DNA of 6,726 nucleotides from Rhodobacterales bacterium (GTDB lineage Bacteria > Pseudomonadota > Alphaproteobacteria > Rhodobacterales > Rhodobacteraceae). Made by a program: the position numbers and the translations under genes. Of the stretch, positions 1 through 5,785 are shown one piece after another; positions within the stretch are counted from its first letter, which is position 1; every line of letters starts with the position of its first letter. The stretch lies in assembly GCA_013298675.1 (NCBI GenBank), contig JAAFIJ010000158.1, positions 1-6,726 of the forward strand, given 5' to 3'. The notes beneath the pieces were generated by a model. The model searched no databases. It saw only the letters and a list, made by a program, of their open reading frames with translations, and was not told where the DNA came from.

Positions 1-1004
1 TGCAGTATCAAACCGCAATTGGGCAGAAATCCCGACGCAAGTTCATCTCTCGGGATCGGTCATGGCACGGGAACACGCTTGGCGCGCTTTCTATTTCTGG
101 CTTCGCCGAACGGACGCGCGCATTTGAGGGCGCGATGATTGCGGGCATCAAAGTGTCTGCGGCCAACGCCTACCGACCACCACCGGGTGCCACGGCCGAT
201 ACGGTGGCTCAGGTTTGTGCGGCAGAACTGGAAGCGGTCATTTTACGCGAGGGTGCCGAAACCATCGCGGGGTTTGTGTTTGAACCCGTGGTTGGTGCCG
301 CAGGCGGCGCGGTTCCCGCCCCCACTGGTTATGCCCAATTGATGCGCGACCTATGCACCAAGTACGGGGTTTTGATGATCGCGGATGAAGTGATGTGCGG
401 CGTGGGACGTTGCGGCACATGGCGCGCGCTTGGTCATGACGGTGTAGAGCCGGACATCATGGCCATCGCCAAGGGGTTGGCGGGGGGGTACATGCCCTTG
501 GGCGCTGCGGTGTGCACGAACCGGGTGTGGGACGCAATCCGGCAAGCGGATGGTGCTTTTGCAACCGGACACACGTTTACCGGGCATACGGCTGCCTGTG
601 CTGCCGGGGTCGCGGTGCAAAACATCATCGCGCGTGAGGGGTTGATTGCCCGCGTTCACGACAATGGGCCCCGGTTGAAATCATGGTTGGCCGATGCGTT
701 TCGCGGCGTTGAGGCGGTCGGCGATATTCGCGGGCGTGGGCATTTGCTCGCCCTTGAACTGGTCAAGGATCAGACGACAAAACAGCCCTTCGGCGCAGAG
801 TTGAAGCTGTTTATGAAGATTCGCGCCGCCGCTCTGGAAAACGGATTGATCTGTTACCCGGTTGGCGGAAATGTTGACGGCGTCAGCGGAGATATTGTGA
901 TCGTCGCACCGCCCTATAATGCCAGCGATGATGAACTGACCGAAATCGTTGATAAACTGGCAGTGTCTGTCCGTCAGGTCTTGACGGCGGAAAGGTTGGT
1001 TTAG
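1..1004 (+). CDS. Class III PLP-dependent aminotransferase (5' end cut by window)
   Basis: The reading frame is open from the left edge (first full codon at base 3) to a TAG at 1002-1004, giving 333 visible residues. The family is usually about 430-450 residues, so roughly the first 100 are missing. The ATG at 135 is internal: the sequence before it already matches the family (SWHGNT then LGALSISGF around visible residues 25-38). Fold-type I aminotransferase landmarks follow. The aspartate that contacts the pyridine nitrogen of PLP lies in IADEVMCGVGR (visible residue 128). The Schiff-base lysine lies in AIAKGLAGGYMPLGA (residue 157, codon 471-473). A GHTFTGH segment follows at about 198. The C-terminal small domain (GRGHLLALELV, then GLICYPVGG) is complete. 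The enzyme should move an amino group from an amine or omega-amino acid to a keto acid in the cytoplasm. The substrate cannot be told from this part, and the neighbours give no pathway. Family assignment is secure; specificity is unknown. Confidence 0.93.
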   Translation, partial: QYQTAIGQKSRRKFISRDRSWHGNTLGALSISGFAERTRAFEGAMIAGIKVSAANAYRPPPGATADTVAQVCAAELEAVILREGAETIAGFVFEPVVGAAGGAVPAPTGYAQLMRDLCTKYGVLMIADEVMCGVGRCGTWRALGHDGVEPDIMAIAKGLAGGYMPLGAAVCTNRVWDAIRQADGAFATGHTFTGHTAACAAGVAVQNIIAREGLIARVHDNGPRLKSWLADAFRGVEAVGDIRGRGHLLALELVKDQTTKQPFGAELKLFMKIRAAALENGLICYPVGGNVDGVSGDIVIVAPPYNASDDELTEIVDKLAVSVRQVLTAERLV

Positions 1005-1076
1005 GTTCCTGTATCGGGCCTTCCCATGTTATCGTCTGTCACATGCGTCACGCCCTTATCCCTTTGGAGAGACACC

Positions 1077-1535
1077 ATGAGCCGGTTCCTTAACCTTATC
1101 ACCATTGTTTTGCTTCTTGTGTTGCCCGCCCCATTTGGCGTTGCTTTTGCCGCAGACACATCTGATTCCACCGCCGAAGTCGCCCCTGATACGCGCTATC
1201 TAGAGGCGAAGTCCCTGATCGAAGCCAAGGATTATGCGGGCGCCTTGGTGATTTTGGATGCGTTGGTCAGCGACGATCCGGTCAATGCAGATGTTTGGAA
1301 CTTGCAGGGATATTCAAACCGAAAGCTGGGGCAATTGGACTTGGCAGCGCAGTCATATGCCGAGGCGTTGCGGCTTAACCCCGCGCATTTGGGGGCGCTG
1401 GAATATCAGGGCGAAATGTTCATCGAGCTAAATCAACTGGACCAAGCCCGCGCAAACCTTGAAACGCTGAAAGGTCTTTGCGCGGATTGCGAAGAAACGC
1501 TGGATTTGGCCGAAATGCTGGGTGCCGCAGGATAA
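1077..1535 (+). CDS. Exported tetratricopeptide repeat (TPR) protein
   Basis: This 152-residue protein starts at the ATG at 1077, preceded by TGGAGA at 1065-1070 with 6 bases between. An in-frame ATG at 1026 would add 17 residues but has no SD and would bury the signal peptide. Residues 1-25 form a signal sequence: MSRF, a hydrophobic stretch of I, L and V, then an AFA|AD cleavage site. The mature protein has about three TPR-like helical hairpins (roughly 38-71, 72-105 and 106-139). The middle one is clearest, with WNLQGYSNRKLGQLDLA followed by YAEALRLNP. A Cys-x-x-Cys pair (C135, C138) sits in the last repeat. TPRs bind other proteins, so a periplasmic scaffold or assembly role is plausible, but no partner is visible. 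It lies 72 bases after the aminotransferase gene on the same strand and could be co-transcribed with it. The TPR and export calls are solid; the specific function is unknown. Confidence 0.88.
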   Translation: MSRFLNLITIVLLLVLPAPFGVAFAADTSDSTAEVAPDTRYLEAKSLIEAKDYAGALVILDALVSDDPVNADVWNLQGYSNRKLGQLDLAAQSYAEALRLNPAHLGALEYQGEMFIELNQLDQARANLETLKGLCADCEETLDLAEMLGAAG

Positions 1536-1543
1536 GATGCAGC

Positions 1544-1570
1544 GCCCCGTTGTCACAAAAACAACGGGGC
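1544..1570. terminator. Stem-loop between convergent genes, possible bidirectional terminator
   Basis: A perfect 10-bp inverted repeat (GCCCCGTTGT at 1544-1553, ACAACGGGGC at 1561-1570) encloses a 7-base loop. It lies between the stop of the TPR gene (1535) and the stop of the convergent GFA-type gene (1578), where a shared terminator is expected. Neither side has a good run of T after the stem, so intrinsic termination may be weak. The stem may instead protect 3' ends or work with Rho. Confidence 0.65.
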
Positions 1571-1577
1571 ATTGCCC

Positions 1578-2018
1578 TCAGGCGCCTTGCGGCCAGACAA
1601 ATTCTGGGCGCAAACCTTCGAACACGGGGCGACCGTCTGCGGGTTTGGCGTAGCCCTTTGTCTCATCCCAAAACGCGTGATAGCTGGCCTTGGGAAAGGT
1701 CGCGTCGTCATAGCCCATAACGTTTGGTACAGCGACGCGGATGCGGCCTTGTTTGTCATCCAGCATCAGGACCGCGCCGCAATCTGTGCACAGGCAAATT
1801 TCCAGTGGACCGTCCGGATTGTTGGCATTGAACGGAACGCGCTTTATCTTTTCAGGGTGATCAACCTTGACATCGCCATGGTTGAAAAAGGCAACGTGGG
1901 TCATCTGCTGACCCGTGACCGATTTGCAGACGTTGCAATGGCATTCGTGGTTGTCGATGGGTTCGGCAGAGGCGGTGACGTGAACATGCGCGCATCCGCC
2001 AGCATAGTTAACAGACAT
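1578..2018 (-). CDS. GFA/CENP-V family zinc-binding protein
   Basis: This is a 146-residue protein. The start is the ATG at 2018-2016, with a strong AGGAGG at 2030-2025 six bases upstream. The frame stays open upstream to 2195, but that extension lacks family similarity. The family, named after the glutathione-dependent formaldehyde-activating enzyme Gfa, has two zinc sites. One is built from an N-terminal C-x-C plus a later C-x-x-C, the other from a C-x-C-x-x-C cluster. Here the cluster is plain (C26, C28, C31 in ECHCNVCK), as is the later pair (C77, C80 in CLCTDCG). The N-terminal pair reads C9-A-H11, so one usual cysteine is histidine. C75 is an additional cysteine near the second pair. 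Family length (about 120-190) fits. Most members have no proven substrate, and action on formaldehyde or a glutathione adduct should not be assumed. It is probably cytoplasmic, as no signal peptide is visible. It is transcribed divergently from the HEPN-like gene and convergently to the TPR gene. Confidence 0.88.
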   Translation of the reverse strand: MSVNYAGGCAHVHVTASAEPIDNHECHCNVCKSVTGQQMTHVAFFNHGDVKVDHPEKIKRVPFNANNPDGPLEICLCTDCGAVLMLDDKQGRIRVAVPNVMGYDDATFPKASYHAFWDETKGYAKPADGRPVFEGLRPEFVWPQGA

Positions 2019-2040
2019 TTTATCCCTCCTGTGTTTGGTC

Positions 2041-2062
2041 GCCCTTGCGGGAGACTCAGGGC
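2041..2062. repeat. Short inverted repeat in GFA gene leader
   Basis: GCCCT (2041-2045) and AGGGC (2058-2062) can pair as a 5-bp stem with a 12-base loop. It lies 23 bases upstream of the GFA-type start codon, so it would be in the leader if transcription starts further upstream. It is short and may be chance. Confidence 0.25.
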
Positions 2063-2065
2063 GAA

Positions 2066-2085
2066 GGCTAACACAGGTTTTAGCC
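2066..2085. promoter_or_regulatory. 20-bp inverted repeat in divergent spacer, possible operator
   Basis: GGCTAA (2066-2071) and TTAGCC (2080-2085) form a perfect 6-bp inverted repeat around an 8-base centre, within the 190-base spacer (2019-2208) between the divergent GFA-type and HEPN-like genes. Spacing and position would suit a dimeric regulator. No convincing -35/-10 pair could be assigned on either strand, and nothing else in the spacer stands out. The operator call is speculative. Confidence 0.3.
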
Positions 2086-2208
2086 CAGCAAAGCCTTGTT
2101 TGTTGCCCGGCGTGACCGCAATTGCGCAGGTTTGTACGTGTGAGCCTGTGGACAGCGCAGGGCAATGCTGCGTATCTGCCTTCAGGTGACAACAAAAGCA
2201 GGGCGCAG

Positions 2209-2712
2209 ATGGCTGTCGATACGAATTACCGGGCGGGGATCAAACTGCAATTCAAGAACGAATGGGGCAGCTTTGTCGCGACTCTTTTGCGGTTTGAATA
2301 TGCGCTAAAGCAGTCGGGTTACCTGAAGTATGACAAGCTGGGCGCTTCGGCCGAGGCGGGTTGGGCGGTTTTTGCCGCTGATTTGGGCCCCGAATTCTTG
2401 GGTAAGTGTCGGGCGATCCCAGAGTTGGCGGTGCTATTTGTCAGCCCACCGCGCTTGCTAAAGGTCGACAAGGACCAAAAGGTTTCGTGGAAAAAGGCGC
2501 GTGCCGTCAACAGCGTCGGCGACTTTTTTCAGGTGATCAAAGATATCCAAACCAATCTGTTTCACGGCGAGCAGCGCGTCCACGGCGACCGCGACAGCCA
2601 GTTGATTGAGGCCGCGCAGTTTGCGTTGGACTTCACATGGCAAGAGGCGATCAAGATTGATGGCAATCTGAAAATTCTGCGCTTTGCCGCGCATTTCCCG
2701 TTCCAGCAATAG
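2209..2712 (+). CDS. Hypothetical protein with HEPN-like LFHG motif
   Basis: I do not recognise this protein with certainty. From the ATG at 2209 it has 167 residues. The only SD-like sequence is a weak AGCAGGG starting 11 bases upstream (2198-2204), and the frame is open upstream with GTG and TTG alternatives at 2140 and 2122, so the start is uncertain. No signal peptide or membrane segment is visible and the protein should be cytoplasmic and helical. Residues 107-120 (FFQVIKDIQTNLFHGEQ region) resemble the R-x4-H core of HEPN proteins, often seen as RNNLFHG. Here the aligned position before the histidine (H119) is Q114, not arginine. A following RDSQLIEAAQFALDF helix (128-142) also fits a HEPN last helix. 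HEPN domains act as RNases in toxin-antitoxin and defence systems or as non-catalytic helical modules. With the Arg missing, catalysis is doubtful. No partner antitoxin or nucleotidyltransferase gene is adjacent. It converges on the end of the ribosomal run, 72 bases from the rpmD stop. Confidence 0.7.
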   Translation: MAVDTNYRAGIKLQFKNEWGSFVATLLRFEYALKQSGYLKYDKLGASAEAGWAVFAADLGPEFLGKCRAIPELAVLFVSPPRLLKVDKDQKVSWKKARAVNSVGDFFQVIKDIQTNLFHGEQRVHGDRDSQLIEAAQFALDFTWQEAIKIDGNLKILRFAAHFPFQQ

Positions 2713-2714
2713 CA

Positions 2715-2742
2715 AAACGCCCCACCTTGCAGCGGGGCGTTT
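2715..2742. terminator. Bidirectional terminator between HEPN-like gene and rpmD
   Basis: AAACGCCCC (2715-2723) and GGGGCGTTT (2734-2742) form a perfect 9-bp GC-rich stem with a 10-base loop, starting 2 bases after the stop of the HEPN-like gene. On the minus strand the stem runs into four T (complement of 2714-2717); on the plus strand there are only three T. It fits a terminator for the plus-strand gene and the final terminator for the ribosomal transcript coming the other way. Confidence 0.8.
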
Positions 2743-2754
2743 GATATCTGGACA

Positions 2755-2776
2755 AGGTGCGTGGTGACACGCACCT
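2755..2776. repeat. Perfect 9-bp hairpin just after rpmD
   Basis: AGGTGCGTG (2755-2763) and CACGCACCT (2768-2776) pair perfectly around four bases, GTGA on the plus strand (a GNRA-type tetraloop in RNA) and TCAC on the minus strand. It begins 8 bases after the rpmD stop codon. No T run follows on the minus strand, so it may be a 3'-end stabiliser or a first pause site ahead of the terminator at 2715-2742. Confidence 0.6.
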
Positions 2777-2784
2777 AAACAATT

Positions 2785-2979
2785 TTATCCGCGCTCTTCA
2801 ACGATCTGCACAAGGTGGCTGATCTTGTTGACCATGCCACGAACGGAAGGCGTGTCTTCCAATTCACGGGTGCGGTTCATCTTGTTCAGGCCAAGACCTT
2901 TCAGGGTCGCGGTTTGAACAGCTGGACGGCGTGCCGCAGATTTAACCTGCTTGACGACGATGGTTTTCTTTGCGGTCAT
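2785..2979 (-). CDS. rpmD: 50S ribosomal protein L30
   Basis: L30 is a small protein of the large ribosomal subunit. The 64 residues begin MTAKKTIVVKQVKSAARR and contain the family stretch TLKGLGLNKMNRTRELEDTP, followed by VRGMVNKISHLVQIVEE. Length fits the bacterial family (about 58-65). The ATG at 2979-2977 lies two bases after the rpsE stop (TGA-TC-ATG), and its SD (GGAGG, 2990-2986) lies within the last rpsE codons, so translation is probably coupled. It is the last gene of the ribosomal run here. In the classical spc order rplO and secY come next, but downstream lie two hairpins and a gene on the opposite strand. Confidence 0.97.
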   Translation of the reverse strand: MTAKKTIVVKQVKSAARRPAVQTATLKGLGLNKMNRTRELEDTPSVRGMVNKISHLVQIVEERG

Positions 2980-2981
2980 GA

Positions 2982-3560
2982 TCAGGCCTCCACAACTTCA
3001 GCGGCGGGCTTGTTCAGAATCTCGGCCACTTTCTTGCCGCGGCGTGCCGCAACTTGACGTGGAGAGGTTTCCGACTTCAGACCGTCGATGGTTGCGCGAA
3101 CCATGTTGTAGGGGTTCTGCGAGCCGATGGACTTTGCCACCACGTCTTGCAGGCCCAACATTTCGAACACGGCGCGCATTGGACCACCAGCAATGATGCC
3201 GGTACCTGCTACAGCCGTACGCATAACCACTTTACCGGCGCCATGACGGCCTTCCATATCGTGGTGAAGCGTGCGTGCGTCTTTCAACGGCACGCGGATC
3301 ATTTGGCGCTTTGCCTGTTCCGTAGCTTTGCGGATCGCCTCTGGAACTTCTTTCGCCTTGCCCTTGCCGAAACCAACGCGACCGCGCTGATCACCGACAA
3401 CGACGAGAGCTGCGAAGCCAAAGCGCTTGCCGCCTTTTACGGTTTTAGACACGCGGTTGATCGCGACCAAGCGGTCAGCGAACTCTGGTGTCTCTTCTGG
3501 CCGGTTATCGCGGCGGTCATTGCCACCACGATTGTCCCGGCGGTTTTCACGTTCTGCCAT
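2982..3560 (-). CDS. rpsE: 30S ribosomal protein S5
   Basis: S5 is a small-subunit protein near the decoding centre that affects translational accuracy. The protein has 192 residues, longer than the 167 of E. coli because of an Arg/Asn/Asp-rich N-terminus (residues 1-25). The S5 N-terminal RNA-binding domain runs from about 28 to 92. It holds the loop KTVKGGKRF (39-47), the site where spectinomycin resistance changes arise in other bacteria, and it looks wild type here. The second domain (about 95-175) carries GTGIIAGGPMRAVFEMLG and the NPYNMVRAT stretch. The start ATG (3560-3558) has AGGAG at 3572-3568, which overlaps the rplR stop codon TGA, tying its translation to that of rplR. Confidence 0.98.
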   Translation of the reverse strand: MAERENRRDNRGGNDRRDNRPEETPEFADRLVAINRVSKTVKGGKRFGFAALVVVGDQRGRVGFGKGKAKEVPEAIRKATEQAKRQMIRVPLKDARTLHHDMEGRHGAGKVVMRTAVAGTGIIAGGPMRAVFEMLGLQDVVAKSIGSQNPYNMVRATIDGLKSETSPRQVAARRGKKVAEILNKPAAEVVEA

Positions 3561-3571
3561 TTTTCAACTCC

Positions 3572-3931
3572 TCAGAACTTCAATCCACCTTCACGAGCAG
3601 CATCGGCCAAAGCCTTTACCTTCCCGTGAAAGAGGAAACCACCGCGATCGAAGTAGCACTCTTCGAATCCGGCCTTCTTTGCCCGCTCGGCGATCGTTGC
3701 TCCTACTTTCGCAGCAGCCTCGACATTGTTCTTGCCAACGAAACCCAACTCTTTTTCCAGAGTGGATGCCGAAGCCAAGGTTACGCCTTTGACGTCGTCG
3801 ATCAGCTGAACGCTGATGTTCTTGGACGAGCGATGTACCGACAGACGCAGGCGTCCGTGCGATGTTGCTTTTATTTTGTTCCGGACACGCAAGCGGCGCT
3901 TGAGGAACAGATCTCTCTTGTTGTTCGCCAT
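3572..3931 (-). CDS. rplR: 50S ribosomal protein L18
   Basis: L18 binds 5S rRNA together with L5 in the central protuberance of the large subunit. The 119 residues start MANNKRDLFLKRRLRVRNK, a basic N-terminal arm that contacts RNA. The conserved RLRLSVHRSSKNISVQLIDD strand region follows at about 27-46. The C-terminus has the family signature YFDRGGFLFHGKVKALADAA and ends GLKF. Length matches the family (about 117-120). The start is the ATG at 3931-3929, with AAGGGG upstream (3944-3939) overlapping the rplF stop codon. The gap to rplF is 11 bases. Confidence 0.98.
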   Translation of the reverse strand: MANNKRDLFLKRRLRVRNKIKATSHGRLRLSVHRSSKNISVQLIDDVKGVTLASASTLEKELGFVGKNNVEAAAKVGATIAERAKKAGFEECYFDRGGFLFHGKVKALADAAREGGLKF

Positions 3932-3942
3932 GATTGCGCCCC

Positions 3943-4476
3943 TTACTTCTTCTTGCCTTCTTTGCGGAACACGAACTCGCCCTTATAGCGAATGCCTTTG
4001 CCCTTGTAGGGCTCGGGCTTGCGCCATTCACGGATGTTCGCAGCGACCTGACCAACCAGCTGTTGATCAATGCCTTCCACAATGATTTCGGTTTGTTTTG
4101 GCGACGTGACGGTGACGCCAGCAGGAACCTCGAAGTTTACTTCGTGGCTATAGCCGAGCGACAGCTTCAAAACGTTTCCGGCTACAGCGGCGCGATAACC
4201 AACGCCCTGGATTTCCATCTCTTTTTTGAAGCCTGTGGTCACGCCTTCGACGAGGTTCGCGATCATCGAGCGGGACATGCCCCACTGCTGACGGGCACGC
4301 TTGGATGTCCCACGAGGGGTCACCTTTACGGCTTCAGCATCGATGGTGATCGTGACGTCGTCGCCAGCGGTAAAGCTACGGGTCCCTTTCGGGCCCTTCA
4401 CTTCAATGGTTTGACCGGAAAGTGACGCCGAGACGCCGCCGACCAGTGCTACGGGTTTTTTGCCAATACGAGACAT
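3943..4476 (-). CDS. rplF: 50S ribosomal protein L6
   Basis: L6 binds 23S rRNA near the sarcin-ricin loop and the factor-binding site. The 177 residues match the usual length. They begin MSRIGKKPV and show two related L6 domains, about 10-82 and 83-165. The second ends in the hallmark KPEPYKGKGIRY (153-164), and the tail is lysine-rich. The ATG at 4476-4474 is preceded by GGAGGGG that starts right at the rpsH stop codon, so stop and SD are fused in a 12-base gap. This suggests re-initiation after rpsH. Confidence 0.98.
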   Translation of the reverse strand: MSRIGKKPVALVGGVSASLSGQTIEVKGPKGTRSFTAGDDVTITIDAEAVKVTPRGTSKRARQQWGMSRSMIANLVEGVTTGFKKEMEIQGVGYRAAVAGNVLKLSLGYSHEVNFEVPAGVTVTSPKQTEIIVEGIDQQLVGQVAANIREWRKPEPYKGKGIRYKGEFVFRKEGKKK

Positions 4477-4488
4477 TCCACCCCTCCC

Positions 4489-4887
4489 TTAGAATACTGT
4501 GCAGAGCACTTCGCCGCCAACATTGGCGACTCGTGCAGCTGCATCAGACATAACGCCTTTCGGCGTCGAGACGATGGAAACACCCAGTCCGTTACGAACC
4601 GAGGGGATGTCCTTGACACCCATGTAAACGCGGCGGCCTGGCTTGGAGACACGCTTGATCTCACGGATCACAGGCGTACCTTCAAAGTATTTCAGGCTGA
4701 TCACCAGCTCGCCCTGACCGTTTTCGGTCTTGGCGCTCTCGTAACCGCGGATATAGCCTTCGCCCACAAGCACATCCAACACCCAAGCACGCAGCTTGGA
4801 CGCAGGGGTTGCCACCGTGGACTTGCCGCGCATTTGCGCGTTACGGATACGCGTAAGCATATCGCCGAGAGGATCGTTCATCGACAT
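4489..4887 (-). CDS. rpsH: 30S ribosomal protein S8
   Basis: S8 binds the central domain of 16S rRNA and is an early assembly protein. In E. coli it also represses spc operon translation by binding mRNA near the rplE start. The 132 residues show the N-terminal DPLGDMLTRIRNA motif (5-17) and the C-terminal signature GLGVSIVSTPKGVMSD, then GGEVLCTVF. The chosen start (ATG 4887-4885, MSMNDPL) has AGGAGG at 4901-4896. An ATG two codons later (MNDPL) is possible but less well spaced. The SD overlaps the rpsN stop TAA. Confidence 0.98.
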   Translation of the reverse strand: MSMNDPLGDMLTRIRNAQMRGKSTVATPASKLRAWVLDVLVGEGYIRGYESAKTENGQGELVISLKYFEGTPVIREIKRVSKPGRRVYMGVKDIPSVRNGLGVSIVSTPKGVMSDAAARVANVGGEVLCTVF

Positions 4888-4899
4888 TGTGCGCCCTCC

Positions 4900-5205
4900 T
4901 TACCAGCTCGACTTTACCATGCCCGGGATTTGGCCGAACGAGGCCAGATCACGCAGCATGATACGCGAGAGTTTGAGCTTGCGATAATACGCATGCGGAC
5001 GACCAGTCAGCTGGCACCGATTGTGCAGCCGAGTGGCGGATGAGTTGCGGGGCAGCGCAGCCAGTTTGATGGTCGCCTTAAAGCGCTCTTCAACTGGTTT
5101 CGCCTGGTCGTTGATCACCGCTTTGAGAACGGCGCGCTTGGAAGCATGCTGCTTCACAAGAGCTGCCCGCTTCACTTCGCGGTTCACCATGGATTTTTTT
5201 GCCAT
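4900..5205 (-). CDS. rpsN: 30S ribosomal protein S14, long zinc-free form
   Basis: S14 sits in the head of the small subunit and helps its late assembly. The protein has 101 residues, the length of the long type. Its only cysteine is C64 in NRCQLTGRPHAYYRK, so the zinc ribbon of the short S14 type is absent. The conserved LPRNSSATRLHNRC stretch lies at 51-64 and SRIMLRDLASFGQIPG at 80-95. The start ATG (5205-5203) has GAGGA at about 5219-5215 upstream. An internal ATG at codon 6 is less likely because MAKKSM is a typical S14 N-terminus. The gap to rplE is 19 bases. Confidence 0.98.
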   Translation of the reverse strand: MAKKSMVNREVKRAALVKQHASKRAVLKAVINDQAKPVEERFKATIKLAALPRNSSATRLHNRCQLTGRPHAYYRKLKLSRIMLRDLASFGQIPGMVKSSW

Positions 5206-5224
5206 TGTCAGGTTCCTCGCGCGA

Positions 5225-5785
5225 TCAGGACGTGAAGGGCATGTTGAATTGCTTCAACAGTGCCTTCGCTTCCGCATCGGTCTTTGCGGTGGTGCAGATG
5301 ATGATGTCCATACCGAGCACTTCATCGACTTTGTCGAATTCGATTTCGGGGAACACGATTTGCTCTTTCAGGCCCATGGCATAGTTGCCATTTCCGTCAA
5401 ACGAAGAGCCTTTCACGCCGCGGAAGTCGCGGACACGTGGCAAGGCGATCGTGATCAGGCGGTCAAGAAATTCGTACATCCGGTCGCCACGCAAGGTAAC
5501 CTTGCAACCAAGCGGCATCAGTTCACGAACGCGGAAACCAGCGATGCTGTTCTTTGCGTGGGTGATCACAGCCTTTTGGCCAGCAATCAGCGTCATTTCT
5601 TCGGCTGCTTGCTTGACTTTCTTGGTGTCTTTGACGGCTTCGCCAACGCCCATGTTCAGAACAATTTTGCTCAAACGTGGAAGCTGCATAACATTCTTAT
5701 AGCCAAACTCTTCCATCAGCGCTGGACGGATCCGCGCAACGTAGTCGGCTTTCATGCGGGGTGTGTAAGCGGCTTGGTCAAGCAT
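5225..5785 (-). CDS. rplE: 50S ribosomal protein L5
   Basis: L5 binds 5S rRNA and contacts P-site tRNA from the central protuberance. The 186 residues are slightly longer than the 179 of E. coli, with a short N-terminal extension (MLDQAAYTPRMK). Family signatures are KIVLNMGVGEA (40-50), GQKAVITHAKNSIAGFRVRE (69-88) and DFRGVKGSSFDGNGNYAMG (119-137). The start ATG overlaps the rplX stop by one base (TGATG at 5787-5783), with GGGGAGG inside the end of rplX as SD. In E. coli the S8 repressor target is at this junction. I see only a short GCTT-GACC-AAGC stem just inside rplE and cannot confirm an S8 site. Confidence 0.98.
   Translation of the reverse strand: MLDQAAYTPRMKADYVARIRPALMEEFGYKNVMQLPRLSKIVLNMGVGEAVKDTKKVKQAAEEMTLIAGQKAVITHAKNSIAGFRVRELMPLGCKVTLRGDRMYEFLDRLITIALPRVRDFRGVKGSSFDGNGNYAMGLKEQIVFPEIEFDKVDEVLGMDIIICTTAKTDAEAKALLKQFNMPFTS

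Noticed and set aside
1572..2189. A 205-codon plus-strand frame opposite the GFA-type gene
   Set aside because: The minus-strand gene has a clear SD, family motifs and zinc cysteines; the plus-strand frame is its shadow.
2019..2195. Upstream extension of the GFA-type gene to an earlier in-frame ATG at 2195
   Set aside because: The extra 59 residues show no family similarity, while the ATG at 2018 has a strong AGGAGG at the right distance and gives the usual GFA N-terminus.
2122..2208. Upstream extension of the HEPN-like gene to TTG 2122 or GTG 2140
   Set aside because: Rare start codons without a good SD, and the extra residues look like translated spacer. It is not fully excluded because the SD at 2209 is also weak.
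3054..3629. A 191-codon open frame on the plus strand, antisense to rpsE
   Set aside because: It is a mirror of the high-G+C rpsE codons. The translation shows no family features and spans the rplR-rpsE junction.
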